Of a DNA stretch of 64,000 nucleotides, positions 18,641 through 27,723 are shown one piece after another. Position numbers and translations under genes: made by a program. The notes beneath the pieces are model-generated. The model was not told the origin of the DNA, did not search any database, and saw only the letters and a list, made by a program, of their open reading frames with translations. Origin of the DNA: Citrifermentans bremense (GTDB taxonomy: Bacteria > Desulfobacterota > Desulfuromonadia > Geobacterales > Geobacteraceae); the NCBI RefSeq assembly GCF_014218275.1, contig NZ_AP023213.1, forward strand, positions 62,001 to 126,000. Reading direction: 5' to 3'. Each line of letters opens with the position of its first letter. Position 1 is the stretch's first letter.

Positions 18641-18921
18641 CGGCACTCCGTGTTCATACAGGGGCTTTGGCGGTATTCACGCACCACCTGCGGGGTGAGC
18701 GGGTGTGGCTTTTTACCCACAAACGACGTGAAAATACTCTATCTGGGCCTTTCGCACAAATGCTTTTTCATTTATCGGAACTGTCTAACCCTTTCCTGAT
18801 AATACTTTACGCCGCCGCCGCTGCTGAATCCCACATGAGGCGGGGGCAGACTTTGACTTGCCACGGAAATGCTGTATCTGAACTACTTGCGCATTGCCTA
18901 TCAAAAAATGGAGGTTCTCGA

Positions 18922-19761
18922 ATGAACTACATCACGGTGGGTAAGGAAAATTCCTGCAACATCGACCTCTACTACGAGGACATGGGGGAGGGGCAGCCCG
19001 TGGTGCTGATCCACGGCTGGCCGCTCAGCAGCAGGTCGTGGGAGAGGCAGGTCCCCGCGCTGCTCAAGGCGGGGTACCGGGTCATCGCCTACGACCGGCG
19101 CGGGTTCGGGCAGTCGAGCCGGCCCGGCACGGGCTATGACTACGACACCCTGGCCGATGACCTGCATGCGCTTTTGACCCGGCTCGACCTGAGGCAGGCG
19201 GTGCTGGTGGGGTTCTCGATGGGTGGGGGGGAGGTGGCGCGTTACCTGGGAAGGTACGGGACCGAGCGGGTGCAAAAGGCCGTCTTCATGGCCGCGGTCA
19301 CCCCCTTCCTGAAGAAGGGTCCGGACAACGCGGCGGGGCTCGACGCCAACATCTTCGAGGGGATCAAGCAGGCCATCAGGGCCGACCGCCCCTCGTTTCT
19401 GACCACTTTCCTCTCCAACTTCTACAACGTGCACGCCTTCGGCGGCAAGAAGGTGAGCGAGGAGCTGCTTAGGCTTTCCTTCAGCATAGCCGCGACCGCC
19501 TCCCCGATCGGGACGCTTGCCTGCGTCGACTCCTGGCTCACCGACTTCAGGGACGACCTGGTGCGGATCCGCATCCCGACTCTCGTGCTGCACGGCGACG
19601 ACGACCGGATCCTTCCCTTTGCAGCGACCGGGAGCAGGACCCACGAGGCAGTGGAGGGGAGCCGCCTGATAGTCGTGGCCGGCGCCCCCCACGGTCTCAA
19701 CTGGACCCATGCCGAGGAAGTGAACGACGGGCTGATCGACTTCCTGCAGGAAACGATCTAA
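18922..19761 (+). CDS. Alpha/beta hydrolase (haloperoxidase/esterase-like)
   Basis: A 279-aa cytoplasmic alpha/beta hydrolase of the non-haem chloroperoxidase/arylesterase type. The nucleophile elbow GFSMGG carries Ser99; oxyanion region HGWPLSSRSWE, acid HGDDDRILPF and catalytic His in GAPHGLNWTH are all present. The ATG at 18922 has GGAGG upstream; an in-frame opening at 18667 adds sequence without a credible start. The substrate is unknown; this subgroup hydrolyses small esters or lactones and can perform perhydrolysis. It is monocistronic, followed by a hairpin, and divergent from the binding-protein operon. Confidence 0.87.
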   Translation: MNYITVGKENSCNIDLYYEDMGEGQPVVLIHGWPLSSRSWERQVPALLKAGYRVIAYDRRGFGQSSRPGTGYDYDTLADDLHALLTRLDLRQAVLVGFSMGGGEVARYLGRYGTERVQKAVFMAAVTPFLKKGPDNAAGLDANIFEGIKQAIRADRPSFLTTFLSNFYNVHAFGGKKVSEELLRLSFSIAATASPIGTLACVDSWLTDFRDDLVRIRIPTLVLHGDDDRILPFAATGSRTHEAVEGSRLIVVAGAPHGLNWTHAEEVNDGLIDFLQETI

Positions 19762-19772
19762 ACGAAAACAAA

Positions 19773-19842
19773 AAACCGTCAGCCACGGAGGAAATCTGAG
19801 AGATGCTTGACTCCAGCTCATTTCCGTGACTGACGGTTTCGG
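19773..19842. terminator. Intrinsic terminator after the alpha/beta hydrolase
   Basis: A long imperfect stem pairs AAACCGTCAGCCACGGA (from 19773) with TCCGTGACTGACGGTTT (to 19839), with a smaller internal hairpin. It sits 12 bp after the stop; A-rich and T-rich flanks would let it work from either side. Confidence 0.7.
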
Positions 19843-19929
19843 TTTGTAAGGCGTTACAAGAGTTCCCGCTTCTCTCAGGTCGAGTTTTCCCAGGACTCCT
19901 CAGACTTCTCTTGCCACTGGTTTAAGGGT

Positions 19930-21099
19930 TTAAAGGTTGAAGTCCCTGAACCGTGCCACGGCCTCGGGTATGGTCTCCTCCCTGATGTTGCCGAAGGCAA
20001 GCCTCAGGTAACCCTCCAGCCCCGGTCCGAACACCTCGCCGGGCAAAAGCAGCATCCCCGCCTCCTCAACCATGCGCTTCGCGACCTCTCTCCCGGTTGC
20101 TTTCGGCAGCGGGTGCCGCACCCAGCCGAAGAACGGGCCGCTAGCCGCGAGCTTGAAGGCGTTCCCCGGCTTCGTGAACTCGGCACGGAAGACCTCGTGC
20201 CTTCTCTCCATCATGACACGGTTCGCGGTGACCCATCCCCCCAGGTGCTCGAAGCCGTACTTCACCGCGTGCTGCGCGAGCCGCGGCTGGCATACCGCCA
20301 TGGTGTCCTGCGCCTTCAGCGCGTGGCTTATGAACTCCCGGGACGCGGCCAGCATCCCGGCGCGGTAGCCGGTGAGCGCGAAGGTCTTGCCGAAGGAGGC
20401 GATGTGGACGAAGTGGTCCCCCCAGTCGGGATCCTGGAACAGGTCGTGGGGGCGGGCTCCCCCGGTGATGAAGCTGTTGTAGGTCTCGTCCAGCACCAGG
20501 GCGATGTCGCGGGAGACCGCGAGGCGGTGCAGTTCGCGCACGGTATCCGGGGGGATCACGGCCCCGGTGGGGTTACTGGGGGTGACGAGCAGTATGGCGC
20601 GGGTCTTATCCGTGATCAGCGCGGCGATGGCGGCCGGGTCCGGGAGCCCGGCGTTTTCCTCCTCGAAGGGGGCGTAGACGCAGCGGATGCCGAGCATCTC
20701 CAGTGCCATCGGGTGGTCGAAGTAGGCCGGAAGCTGGACGATGACCTCGTCGCCGGCGCGGCAGAGCGTCACCATGGCGAGCCAGAACGCCTGGCTCGCG
20801 CCGATGGTGAGGATGAGCTGGGCGGGGTCGATGCAGGCGCCGTAGAGCTCGCGGTACCCGGTGCAGACCGCCTCCCGCACCTCGGGGAGTCCCTCGTCGA
20901 TACTGTAGCGCGAGGTGTGCGGGTCGAGCATCACCTGGGATAGGTGGTCGGTGAGCTCCCGCGGCGGCGGGTAGTCGGGGATTGCCTGGCAGAGGTCGAT
21001 GAGGGGAAGCCCCTCGGGGGCCCCGGCGAGCCACCCCTTGACCTCCGAGATGGGAGGGGGGTGCACGCCGGCGATGAGAGGTGAAGCGGGGAACCGCAT
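19930..21099 (-). CDS. Class I/II PLP aminotransferase
   Basis: A 389-aa fold-type I aminotransferase. Seen: the IxxCQAIPDYPPP start region, YSIDEGLPEVREAV, the substrate-binding VTPSNPTGAVIPP, Asp in LVLDETYNSF and PLP lysine in SFGKTFALTGYRAG. It resembles aspartate/aromatic aminotransferases of subfamily I-gamma; the amino donor cannot be assigned. It starts 3 bp after the pilT stop and so is probably co-transcribed with pilT and the PilB-like gene, although no functional link between the reaction and pili is known to me. The usual sheath of family residues is intact. Confidence 0.85.
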   Translation of the reverse strand: MRFPASPLIAGVHPPPISEVKGWLAGAPEGLPLIDLCQAIPDYPPPRELTDHLSQVMLDPHTSRYSIDEGLPEVREAVCTGYRELYGACIDPAQLILTIGASQAFWLAMVTLCRAGDEVIVQLPAYFDHPMALEMLGIRCVYAPFEEENAGLPDPAAIAALITDKTRAILLVTPSNPTGAVIPPDTVRELHRLAVSRDIALVLDETYNSFITGGARPHDLFQDPDWGDHFVHIASFGKTFALTGYRAGMLAASREFISHALKAQDTMAVCQPRLAQHAVKYGFEHLGGWVTANRVMMERRHEVFRAEFTKPGNAFKLAASGPFFGWVRHPLPKATGREVAKRMVEEAGMLLLPGEVFGPGLEGYLRLAFGNIREETIPEAVARFRDFNL

Positions 21100-21102
21100 C
21101 GG

Positions 21103-22173
21103 CTAATGCTCCGCCTGGGCCGGGAGGTACTGCTCGAACTGCCTCTTGTCCTGGCAGCAGCGGTAGGCCTCCTCAGCCGTTACCTTCCTGGTCTTCAGGA
21201 GGTCGAGGATGTGCTGGTCCATGAGCTGCATCCCGTCTTTTCTGCCGGTCTGCATGATGGAGGGGATCTGGAAGGTCTTTCCTTCCCGGATCAGGTTCCC
21301 GATGGCGTTGTTCCAGACCATGATCTCCTGTGCGGCCGCCCTCCCCTTGCCGTCGGCGGTCTTGAGGAGCTGCTGGCAGACCACCCCCTTGAGCGATTCG
21401 GAAAGGATGGCGCGCACCTGCTCCTGGCCGTCCTTGGGGAAGACGTCGATGATCCTGTCCACGGTCTTTGCGGCGGAACTGGTGTGCAGGGTGCCGAAAA
21501 CAAGGTGACCGGTCTCCGCGGCGCTCATGGCGAGGGAGATGGTCTCCAGGTCGCGCATCTCGCCTACCAGGATCACGTCCGGGTCTTCCCTGAGGGCCGC
21601 CCTCAAGGCGCTGGCGAAGCTGTCGGAGTGCTCGCCTATCTGGCGCTGGTTGAAAAGGGACATCTTGTTCTCGTGGATGAATTCCAGCGGGTCTTCGAGG
21701 GTGAGGATGTGCTCGCGCCTGGTGTTGTTGATCAGGTCGATCATGGCGGCGAGGGTCGTCGACTTGCCGCTCCCCGTGGGACCGGTGACCAGCACCAGAC
21801 CCTTCCTGAGCTTGGTCAGGTTGCGTATCCCTTCGGGAAGCCCCAGCTCGTCGGCGGAGAGAATCTTGCTCGGGATGATGCGGAACACCGCAGCGATGCC
21901 GCGGTGCTGCATCATGTAGTTGCCGCGAAAGCGTGCCAGCCCCGGGACCGAGTAGGCGAAGTCGAGGTCGTGCTTCTCCTCGAAGGTCTCGCGCTGCTTA
22001 GGTGTCAGGATCTCGTAAAGGAGCGTCTTCAGCTCCTCGTGCCCGAGCGATTTGAAGTTCTGCCGCTCCATCTCGCCGCGCAGACGGAAGATCGGCGGGG
22101 ACCCGGCCGAAAGGTGCAGGTCGGATGCCCCGGCGTCGTGCAACAGCTTGAACAGCGCGTCTATCCTTGCCAT
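21103..22173 (-). CDS. pilT: Type IV pilus retraction ATPase PilT
   Basis: PilT is the hexameric inner-membrane-associated ATPase that depolymerises type IV pili and drives twitching. The 356-aa protein has Walker A GPTGSGKST, Asp box TLEDPLEF, Walker B VGEMRDLETI with the PilT-type AIRAEL-like segment, and the His box GTLHTSSAAKTVDRI. The ribosome site GGAG precedes the ATG at 22173. It lies 12 bp behind a degenerate PilB-like gene and 3 bp before an aminotransferase. Geobacter species usually carry several PilT paralogues, so this may be one of several. Confidence 0.93.
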   Translation of the reverse strand: MARIDALFKLLHDAGASDLHLSAGSPPIFRLRGEMERQNFKSLGHEELKTLLYEILTPKQRETFEEKHDLDFAYSVPGLARFRGNYMMQHRGIAAVFRIIPSKILSADELGLPEGIRNLTKLRKGLVLVTGPTGSGKSTTLAAMIDLINNTRREHILTLEDPLEFIHENKMSLFNQRQIGEHSDSFASALRAALREDPDVILVGEMRDLETISLAMSAAETGHLVFGTLHTSSAAKTVDRIIDVFPKDGQEQVRAILSESLKGVVCQQLLKTADGKGRAAAQEIMVWNNAIGNLIREGKTFQIPSIMQTGRKDGMQLMDQHILDLLKTRKVTAEEAYRCCQDKRQFEQYLPAQAEH

Positions 22174-22185
22174 GTCTCTTCTCCG

Positions 22186-23844
22186 TTACAGTAGTATGGA
22201 GGCGACGTACTCGCCCGGGGATATCTCCCCCCGCTCCAGGAGCTCGGCCCCCTCCTCCCCGATGCCGCGGTAGCCGGTGTCTTTGAGGTGGCGGATGATC
22301 TCGTCGGCGTCCCGAATCAGCTCGAACGCCTCCAAAAGCCCCTGGTCGAAACGGATCACGTCCAGGAGGTACTTCTTGCCGCTGTAGCCCGTCTGGTCGC
22401 AGGAGGGGCAGCCGGCCGGACGATAGTACTCGGGCGCGGTCGCCTTCAGCCGCAGGGCCGCCAGCTCGTCGGCGGCAGGAGCGTAGCTTTTCTTGCACTC
22501 CGGGCAAAGGAGCAGCACGCTCTTCAGGGAAACGACCCCCTTCAGGTGGGTCGGTATCAGGAAGTTCTTCTGGCAGAGGTAGAGGAGCTGCTTCAGCACC
22601 GCCCCCTTGTTCCCCTGGGACATCCCCGCCACCACCAGCTTCCCACGCATGACGGACTTGCTCGCCTCTATGAAGGCGGAAAGCTCGGTGACGTCCTCGA
22701 TCGCCAGCGTGTCCGGGTCGTGCTCTAGGGCCGCCGAAACCACCTTTGCCGTATCCTCCGCGCCGCATCTCCCCACCGGGAGCCTGGGCCAGCGGTCCCG
22801 GCCGCGCCCAAGCCTTTCCCCCACGAGGAGCACGGTGCGGTCCGCGTGATCGCAGGCGTCCAGGAACAGGTCGATGAGCCGGCTCCGCTCCTCCGGGTCG
22901 CGCCCGGTGAAGAGGATCAGCCCTTCCTTTTCGCCGCAAAGCGCCTTGAGGTCGGCCCGCTTCTCCGCCGAGACGCCGAGGTCGTCCAGCCCGGAGATCT
23001 TGGGCGCGCCGACGTGCAGCTTCAAGGTAAGGTAATCACCGCCGTTGCCCCGCATGGCCAGAGTCTTGAACGGGATCCTTTTCCCCTGCCAGATGAAGGT
23101 CAAAACGCCGCTGGTGGGGTTCTCCTCGGCGGCGTCTATGCCGGAGAGCCGGCGGACGCGTTCGGTGAGCCGTCCGTAGTGGGTCGCCGAGAGCTTGCCG
23201 AACTCCGCGGTCCTCCCCTCGCCGCGCGCCAGGACCCGCACCTGGTCCCCCAAAGGCTGCAGCGCGACCGAGGCATACTTCTGCTGTACAACGCGCAATA
23301 AAAGGTGGTTCAGGAGCATGGCGCCGGAGAGGTCGGCGTTGATGGCGGAAAGGACCTTGGCGGGGAAGTGGCCTGAGCTGAACCCGAGTTGCGGGAGGTT
23401 CTGGTCCGGGCCGTACATGGCGTCGTGCATCTCGCGGATCTCGCGGATGAGGCCGACCGAGATGCTGATCTGGCAGCCGGTCACCCGGGTGATCTCCTCG
23501 AGGGCCTCCTTGTTCAGGGGGTCAGCCATGGCGACGGAGAGCTCGTTGCCGGAGAGGAAGATGGGGCAGAGGCTGTAGCGCCGGGCCAGCTGTCCCGGGA
23601 CCTTAGCCACCGCGGCGTCGTCGATGTTTTCCTTCTTGAGCCGCACGTAGGGGATGTTCAGCTGGTTCGCGAGCGCCCAGTCGATATCCTCCTGGGTCAC
23701 CACCCCCAGGCGGACCAGCGCCTCGCCCACCCGGCAGCCCGACACCTTCTGCGCCTCGAGGGCCGCCTTCAGCTCCTGCTCGGTGATGATCTGCGATTTG
23801 AAAAGGATCTCTCCGATGGATCCTTCCTTGACAAGCCCGTTCAT
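22186..23844 (-). CDS. PilB/GspE-like protein with degenerate ATPase site
   Basis: A 552-aa protein with the architecture of an extension ATPase (PilB/GspE) but an eroded nucleotide site. The N-terminal region has two MshEN-type half repeats (IGEILFKSQIITEQELKAAL near 8-27 and RVGEALVRLGVVTQEDIDWA near 37-56), the module that binds c-di-GMP in relatives. The Walker A position reads TGRDPEERSR (313-322): Lys is replaced by Arg and the inner glycines by Pro and Glu. The Walker B region is DTLAIEDVTE rather than VGEIRD. The zinc ribbon CPEC...CPSC is retained. It is probably a regulatory or structural pseudo-ATPase paired with PilT. Confidence 0.82.
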   Translation of the reverse strand: MNGLVKEGSIGEILFKSQIITEQELKAALEAQKVSGCRVGEALVRLGVVTQEDIDWALANQLNIPYVRLKKENIDDAAVAKVPGQLARRYSLCPIFLSGNELSVAMADPLNKEALEEITRVTGCQISISVGLIREIREMHDAMYGPDQNLPQLGFSSGHFPAKVLSAINADLSGAMLLNHLLLRVVQQKYASVALQPLGDQVRVLARGEGRTAEFGKLSATHYGRLTERVRRLSGIDAAEENPTSGVLTFIWQGKRIPFKTLAMRGNGGDYLTLKLHVGAPKISGLDDLGVSAEKRADLKALCGEKEGLILFTGRDPEERSRLIDLFLDACDHADRTVLLVGERLGRGRDRWPRLPVGRCGAEDTAKVVSAALEHDPDTLAIEDVTELSAFIEASKSVMRGKLVVAGMSQGNKGAVLKQLLYLCQKNFLIPTHLKGVVSLKSVLLLCPECKKSYAPAADELAALRLKATAPEYYRPAGCPSCDQTGYSGKKYLLDVIRFDQGLLEAFELIRDADEIIRHLKDTGYRGIGEEGAELLERGEISPGEYVASILL

Positions 23845-23922
23845 TGCCTACCTCCAGGTGCTGCGGATGGCGGTGCCTGGGAAATGTACCCGAAAACACA
23901 ATCTAAAACAACGAAAACCAAT

Positions 23923-24240
23923 TGAGGATTGACAATGGACAATTGACAATGGCATTCTGCGATGCGCAGTAACTCGCATCGACGAAGCGGATCCAGAAGC
24001 AGACCTTTTTCCCCTCATCCCCAGGTAACTGCCTTAGCAAACCCCGTACGTCAATTGACAATGGACAAATGACTATGCATGCAGCTTCCGCGAGGCGCCA
24101 CTACTGCTAGCGGCCTACCGTTGTCAATCGTCAATTGTCCATTAGGTTTTCAGGCAGCGTTGTCGGAAAACATATTTAAAGCCGCAGCTTTCGCGAGCCG
24201 GCCAAAGAGTTGTCAATTGTCCATCGTCAATTGTCAATTG
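23923..24240. repeat. Cluster of ATTGACAATGG-type intergenic repeats in both orientations
   Basis: The motif ATTGACAATGGACAATTGAC occurs forward at 23928-23952 and 24052-24073 and inverted (GTTGTCAATnGTC, TCAATTGTCCAT) at 24120-24144 and 24209-24240, so the 320 bp can form large stem structures. It fills the gap between divergent pilus and PP-loop genes. No gene is seen here. Confidence 0.75.
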
Positions 24241-24258
24241 GTTTTCACAGGAGTTTAC

Positions 24259-25263
24259 ATGCAGAGAAAAGCCATAGCCCTTCTTTCCGGCGGGCTCGAT
24301 TCCACCCTGGCCGTCAAGGTGCTCCTGGACCAGGGGATCGCCGTCGAGGCACTCAACTTCACCTCTCCTTTTTGCACCTGCACCGGTAAGAACGCCGGCT
24401 GCAAGTCCGAGGCGGTCCGCGTCGCGGAAGAATTCAAGATCCCCATCAAGGTGATGCACAAGGGGGCGGACTACCTCGAGGTGGTCAGAAACCCCAAGCA
24501 CGGTCACGGCAAGGGTATGAACCCCTGCATCGACTGCCGCATCTTCCTCCTGAAAAAGGCCAAGGAGTACATGATCGAGTCCGGCGCCGACTTCGTCTTC
24601 ACCGGAGAGGTCCTCGGGCAGCGCCCCATGAGCCAGCGCCGCGACACCCTGCGCATCATCGAGAAGGAGAGCGGCCTCGAGGGGCTCCTCTTGCGCCCCC
24701 TTTCGGCTAAGCACTTCCAGCCGACCATCCCGGAACAGGAAGGGTGGGTCGACCGCGAGAAGCTCCTCGCCATCCAGGGGAGGTCCAGGAAGGAGCAGTT
24801 CGAGCTCGCGGCCGAGCTGGACGTGAAGAACTACCCCTGCCCGGCCGGCGGCTGCCTTTTGACCGAGCTCTCCTTCGTCGGCAAGATCCGCGACGTCTTC
24901 GACCACTCCGACGAGCTCAACATGAGGGATTTCCGGCTCTTGAAGCTCGGGCGGCACTTCAGGATCGGCCCCCGGACCAAGGTGATCCTCGGCCGCAACG
25001 AGGGGGAGAACGAGCTCTTGGAGCGCGCCGTACAGCCCGGCGAGGCGACCCTGCGCTGGGTCGAGGGGAAGAGCCCGCTGGCGGCGGTCATGGGCGAGAC
25101 GACCGACCTCCTTTTGGAAAAGGCGGGGCAGATACTTCTGCGCTACACCAAGGCGGAGCCGGGTGCCGCCGCCACCCTGAGCGTTCTGCGCGACGGCAGC
25201 GAGACCGAGCTTAAGACCGTTAACCTCCTCGACGAGGCGGCCGTGGAGGCGCTCAGGCGCTAG
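24259..25263 (+). CDS. PP-loop ATPase, tRNA-thiolation-like, with C-terminal RNA-binding-like domain
   Basis: A 334-aa protein. The PP-loop SGGLDST near the N terminus adenylates a substrate; cysteine pairs (FCTCTGKNAGC, CIDCRIF and YPCPAGGC) fit sulfur transfer or a metal site. GEVLGQRPMSQR is typical of ThiI/MnmA relatives. The C-terminal third (LGRHFRIGPRTKVILGRNE onward) resembles the NFACT-R type RNA-binding segment. A role in tRNA thiouridine formation is likely but the modified position is not known. The ATG at 24259 follows CAGGAG; the longer in-frame opening from 24079 runs through the repeat cluster and is not believable as coding. Confidence 0.78.
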   Translation: MQRKAIALLSGGLDSTLAVKVLLDQGIAVEALNFTSPFCTCTGKNAGCKSEAVRVAEEFKIPIKVMHKGADYLEVVRNPKHGHGKGMNPCIDCRIFLLKKAKEYMIESGADFVFTGEVLGQRPMSQRRDTLRIIEKESGLEGLLLRPLSAKHFQPTIPEQEGWVDREKLLAIQGRSRKEQFELAAELDVKNYPCPAGGCLLTELSFVGKIRDVFDHSDELNMRDFRLLKLGRHFRIGPRTKVILGRNEGENELLERAVQPGEATLRWVEGKSPLAAVMGETTDLLLEKAGQILLRYTKAEPGAAATLSVLRDGSETELKTVNLLDEAAVEALRR

Positions 25264-25293
25264 CCGCTCCCGCCGCAGGCGCCCGAAGCCCGG

Positions 25294-27705
25294 CTAGTTG
25301 CAGTGGAAGCGGTAGACGTTCTTCCCTTCCTGCTTGGCCCGGTACATGGCGTAGTCCGCGTAGCGCACCATCCCGTCCAGATCCGTATCGCAGTCGGGAT
25401 AGACGCAGATCCCGATGCTCACCCCCACCTGTGCGCTTTCCCCTTCCACCAGGAAGGGGAGGGCGAATGATTCCAGCACCCTCTCGGCCACCAGGGCCGC
25501 GTCCCGTTGGTCCGCCATCTTGGTCAGGATGATGGTGAACTCGTCCCCCCCCATGCGGGCCACCATGTCACAGGCCCGCACGCACTCCCGCAGCCGGTAC
25601 CCTGCCTCCACCAGCACCGCGTCGCCGGCCGCATGCCCCAGACGGTCGTTGATCTGCTTGAAGCTGTCCAGGTCCAGGAACATGAGCGCCAGCGCGTGCT
25701 TGTAGCGCTTGGCCTCGCACACCGCGTGGCGCAGCCGGTCGAAGAAGAGCACCCGGTTCGGTAGCGAGGTCAGCGAGTCGTAGTGGGCGAGGGTTTCCAG
25801 CCTCGCCTTGGCGAGCTTGCGCTCGGTGATGTCGCGGAAGATGACCTGCAGCGCCTTCTCGCCGCGGAAAACGAACGGTCCCACCCCCAGCTCCACCTCC
25901 ACCGCGGTCCGGTCCTGGCGCAACAGCCTCTCCTCAATCCACGGCGCAGTAGTCCCGGTTTCCTCGGCGCAAACCACCTGCTCCAGGAACAGCTGTTCCG
26001 AATCCCGTTGTATGAACTCGCGCATCTCCTTCCCCACCAGCTCGTCGCCCGAGTGGAAGCCGAGCATCTCGCAACCCGCGGGGTTGACGAACACGAAGCG
26101 GCGCTCCACCAGGATGGCGATCCCGTCCAGCGAGAGCTCCACCAGGCGCCGGAACCGCTCCTCGCTCTCCCCTATCGCCGCCACCATCCCCCTCAGCTGC
26201 TCCTCGGTGTTGGCGCGAAGCGTCATGTCCTGCATGGTCTGGATGGCGGCGATCAGCTTCCCCTCGACATCCCGGATGGAAGCCGCCTCGAAGGCGAGGT
26301 ATTTCTGCTTTCCCTTGAGCCGGTACCACCCCTCGGCCCGCAGCCCTTCGGGGATGAGCGGGGAATCGGCGTAGCAGGAGTAGAGATCCGCCATCTCGTA
26401 CAGGGTCCCCTCGATGACGATGTCGGCGAGCACGCGGCGCGGCGCGTCGTAGAAGGCCCGCCACGGTTCGGTAAGCCCCACCTGTGCCTTCGCGGTGAAG
26501 CCCGTCAGCTCCTCCATCGCCCTGTTCCAGATGATCACCCGGTGCTCTGCGTCGATGACGAAGCAGGGTACGGCCGAGTGCTGCAAAAGCTGCACGGCGA
26601 ATCCCTTTTCCGCTTCCAGCGCCCGCCTGTTGATGACCAGTTCCTGCATCATGGCGTTGAACGCCTGGGCCAGGTCGCCGATCTCGTCGCGGCCCTGCAC
26701 CGGTACCGGCAGGTACTTCCCGGCATCCCCCCCTGTCTCCCGCACGCGACCGGCGAATACCTGCAGCGGAGCGGTGAGGCGGCCGACGAAGAGCCAGACG
26801 GTGATCAGGGCCAGAGGGAGCAGCAGCGACAGGCTCCATGCCACAAGTTTCTGCGCCCGGTAGATCGGCGCGTACGCCTCGGACAGGGGGCGCTCCGCCG
26901 CGAGGATCCACCCCCGGCTGGGAAGCCTCTTGAAGGAGTAGATCGACAGCGAACCGGAGGGGTTAGGCATCTCGCCGCTTCCCTCGAAACCCTCGATCGC
27001 CCGGTCCAGCAGCTCCCGCTGTCCCTTTGCCGAGATAGGTTTGCTGATCCTGTCGTGCTTGCGGTGCGCGATCATCTGCCTTTGCTGGTTGAAGAGGAAG
27101 AACTCCCCGGCGTCTCCGAGATTGCGGTGCGCCACGCGGCTCAGGAAGTTCTCCTCCATCAGGTCCACGCGCCCCCCCAGGACTCCGATGATCCTACCCC
27201 CCTCTCCCAGCACCGGGACGGTGAACATCACCACCTGGTGACCCTTGCTCCGCTGTGACGGGAACGGGTCGGAGATCAGGGCCTTGCCGGACTGGAGCGC
27301 GCGGACCAGGTACTCCTTTTTCGAGAAATCGCCGCCGATGTTGACGCTCTGCCCCGGCGAGAAGGCAAGGAGCCTCCCCTTGGGGCTGAAAAAGGCGGTG
27401 CCGTCGCTGAACACCTGGTGCAGGTCGAGACGCTCGTCGAGGAAGTTCTGCATGGCAGCAGCGTCTTTGGCCGTGGCGGCCGGAATGCTCATCGCCACGG
27501 CGACCAGCTCGCGCTGCGCCGCCAGAATCTTTTCGTCCAGTTCGCCGGCCATGGCGCCGACGACCGAGAATTGGCGCGAGGCGATGCTCTCCTTGAACTC
27601 CCGCATGAAAAACAGCAGTCCCAGGCCGGCAACGGACGAGCTCACGGTACCGATGAGCAGGAAGACGACCAAGCTCATCTTTATTTTCAGGCTGCACCTG
27701 GGCAT
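25294..27705 (-). CDS. Membrane diguanylate cyclase (Cache-HAMP-PAS-PAS-GGDEF)
   Basis: An 803-aa sensor enzyme that makes c-di-GMP from two GTP. Order: TM near 12-32, periplasmic Cache-like domain (about 40-270), second TM near 285-305, HAMP (about 308-360), two PAS domains (about 370-500 and 515-640), GGDEF domain (about 645-800). The catalytic motif GGDEF is intact and the inhibitory RxxD site is present as RACD five residues upstream, so product feedback is expected. It begins 18 bp after an HD-GYP response regulator in the same direction. Synthesis and breakdown of c-di-GMP are therefore encoded on one transcript. Confidence 0.92.
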   Translation of the reverse strand: MPRCSLKIKMSLVVFLLIGTVSSSVAGLGLLFFMREFKESIASRQFSVVGAMAGELDEKILAAQRELVAVAMSIPAATAKDAAAMQNFLDERLDLHQVFSDGTAFFSPKGRLLAFSPGQSVNIGGDFSKKEYLVRALQSGKALISDPFPSQRSKGHQVVMFTVPVLGEGGRIIGVLGGRVDLMEENFLSRVAHRNLGDAGEFFLFNQQRQMIAHRKHDRISKPISAKGQRELLDRAIEGFEGSGEMPNPSGSLSIYSFKRLPSRGWILAAERPLSEAYAPIYRAQKLVAWSLSLLLPLALITVWLFVGRLTAPLQVFAGRVRETGGDAGKYLPVPVQGRDEIGDLAQAFNAMMQELVINRRALEAEKGFAVQLLQHSAVPCFVIDAEHRVIIWNRAMEELTGFTAKAQVGLTEPWRAFYDAPRRVLADIVIEGTLYEMADLYSCYADSPLIPEGLRAEGWYRLKGKQKYLAFEAASIRDVEGKLIAAIQTMQDMTLRANTEEQLRGMVAAIGESEERFRRLVELSLDGIAILVERRFVFVNPAGCEMLGFHSGDELVGKEMREFIQRDSEQLFLEQVVCAEETGTTAPWIEERLLRQDRTAVEVELGVGPFVFRGEKALQVIFRDITERKLAKARLETLAHYDSLTSLPNRVLFFDRLRHAVCEAKRYKHALALMFLDLDSFKQINDRLGHAAGDAVLVEAGYRLRECVRACDMVARMGGDEFTIILTKMADQRDAALVAERVLESFALPFLVEGESAQVGVSIGICVYPDCDTDLDGMVRYADYAMYRAKQEGKNVYRFHCN

Positions 27706-27723
27706 GTTTCGCGTGTTTCTCCG

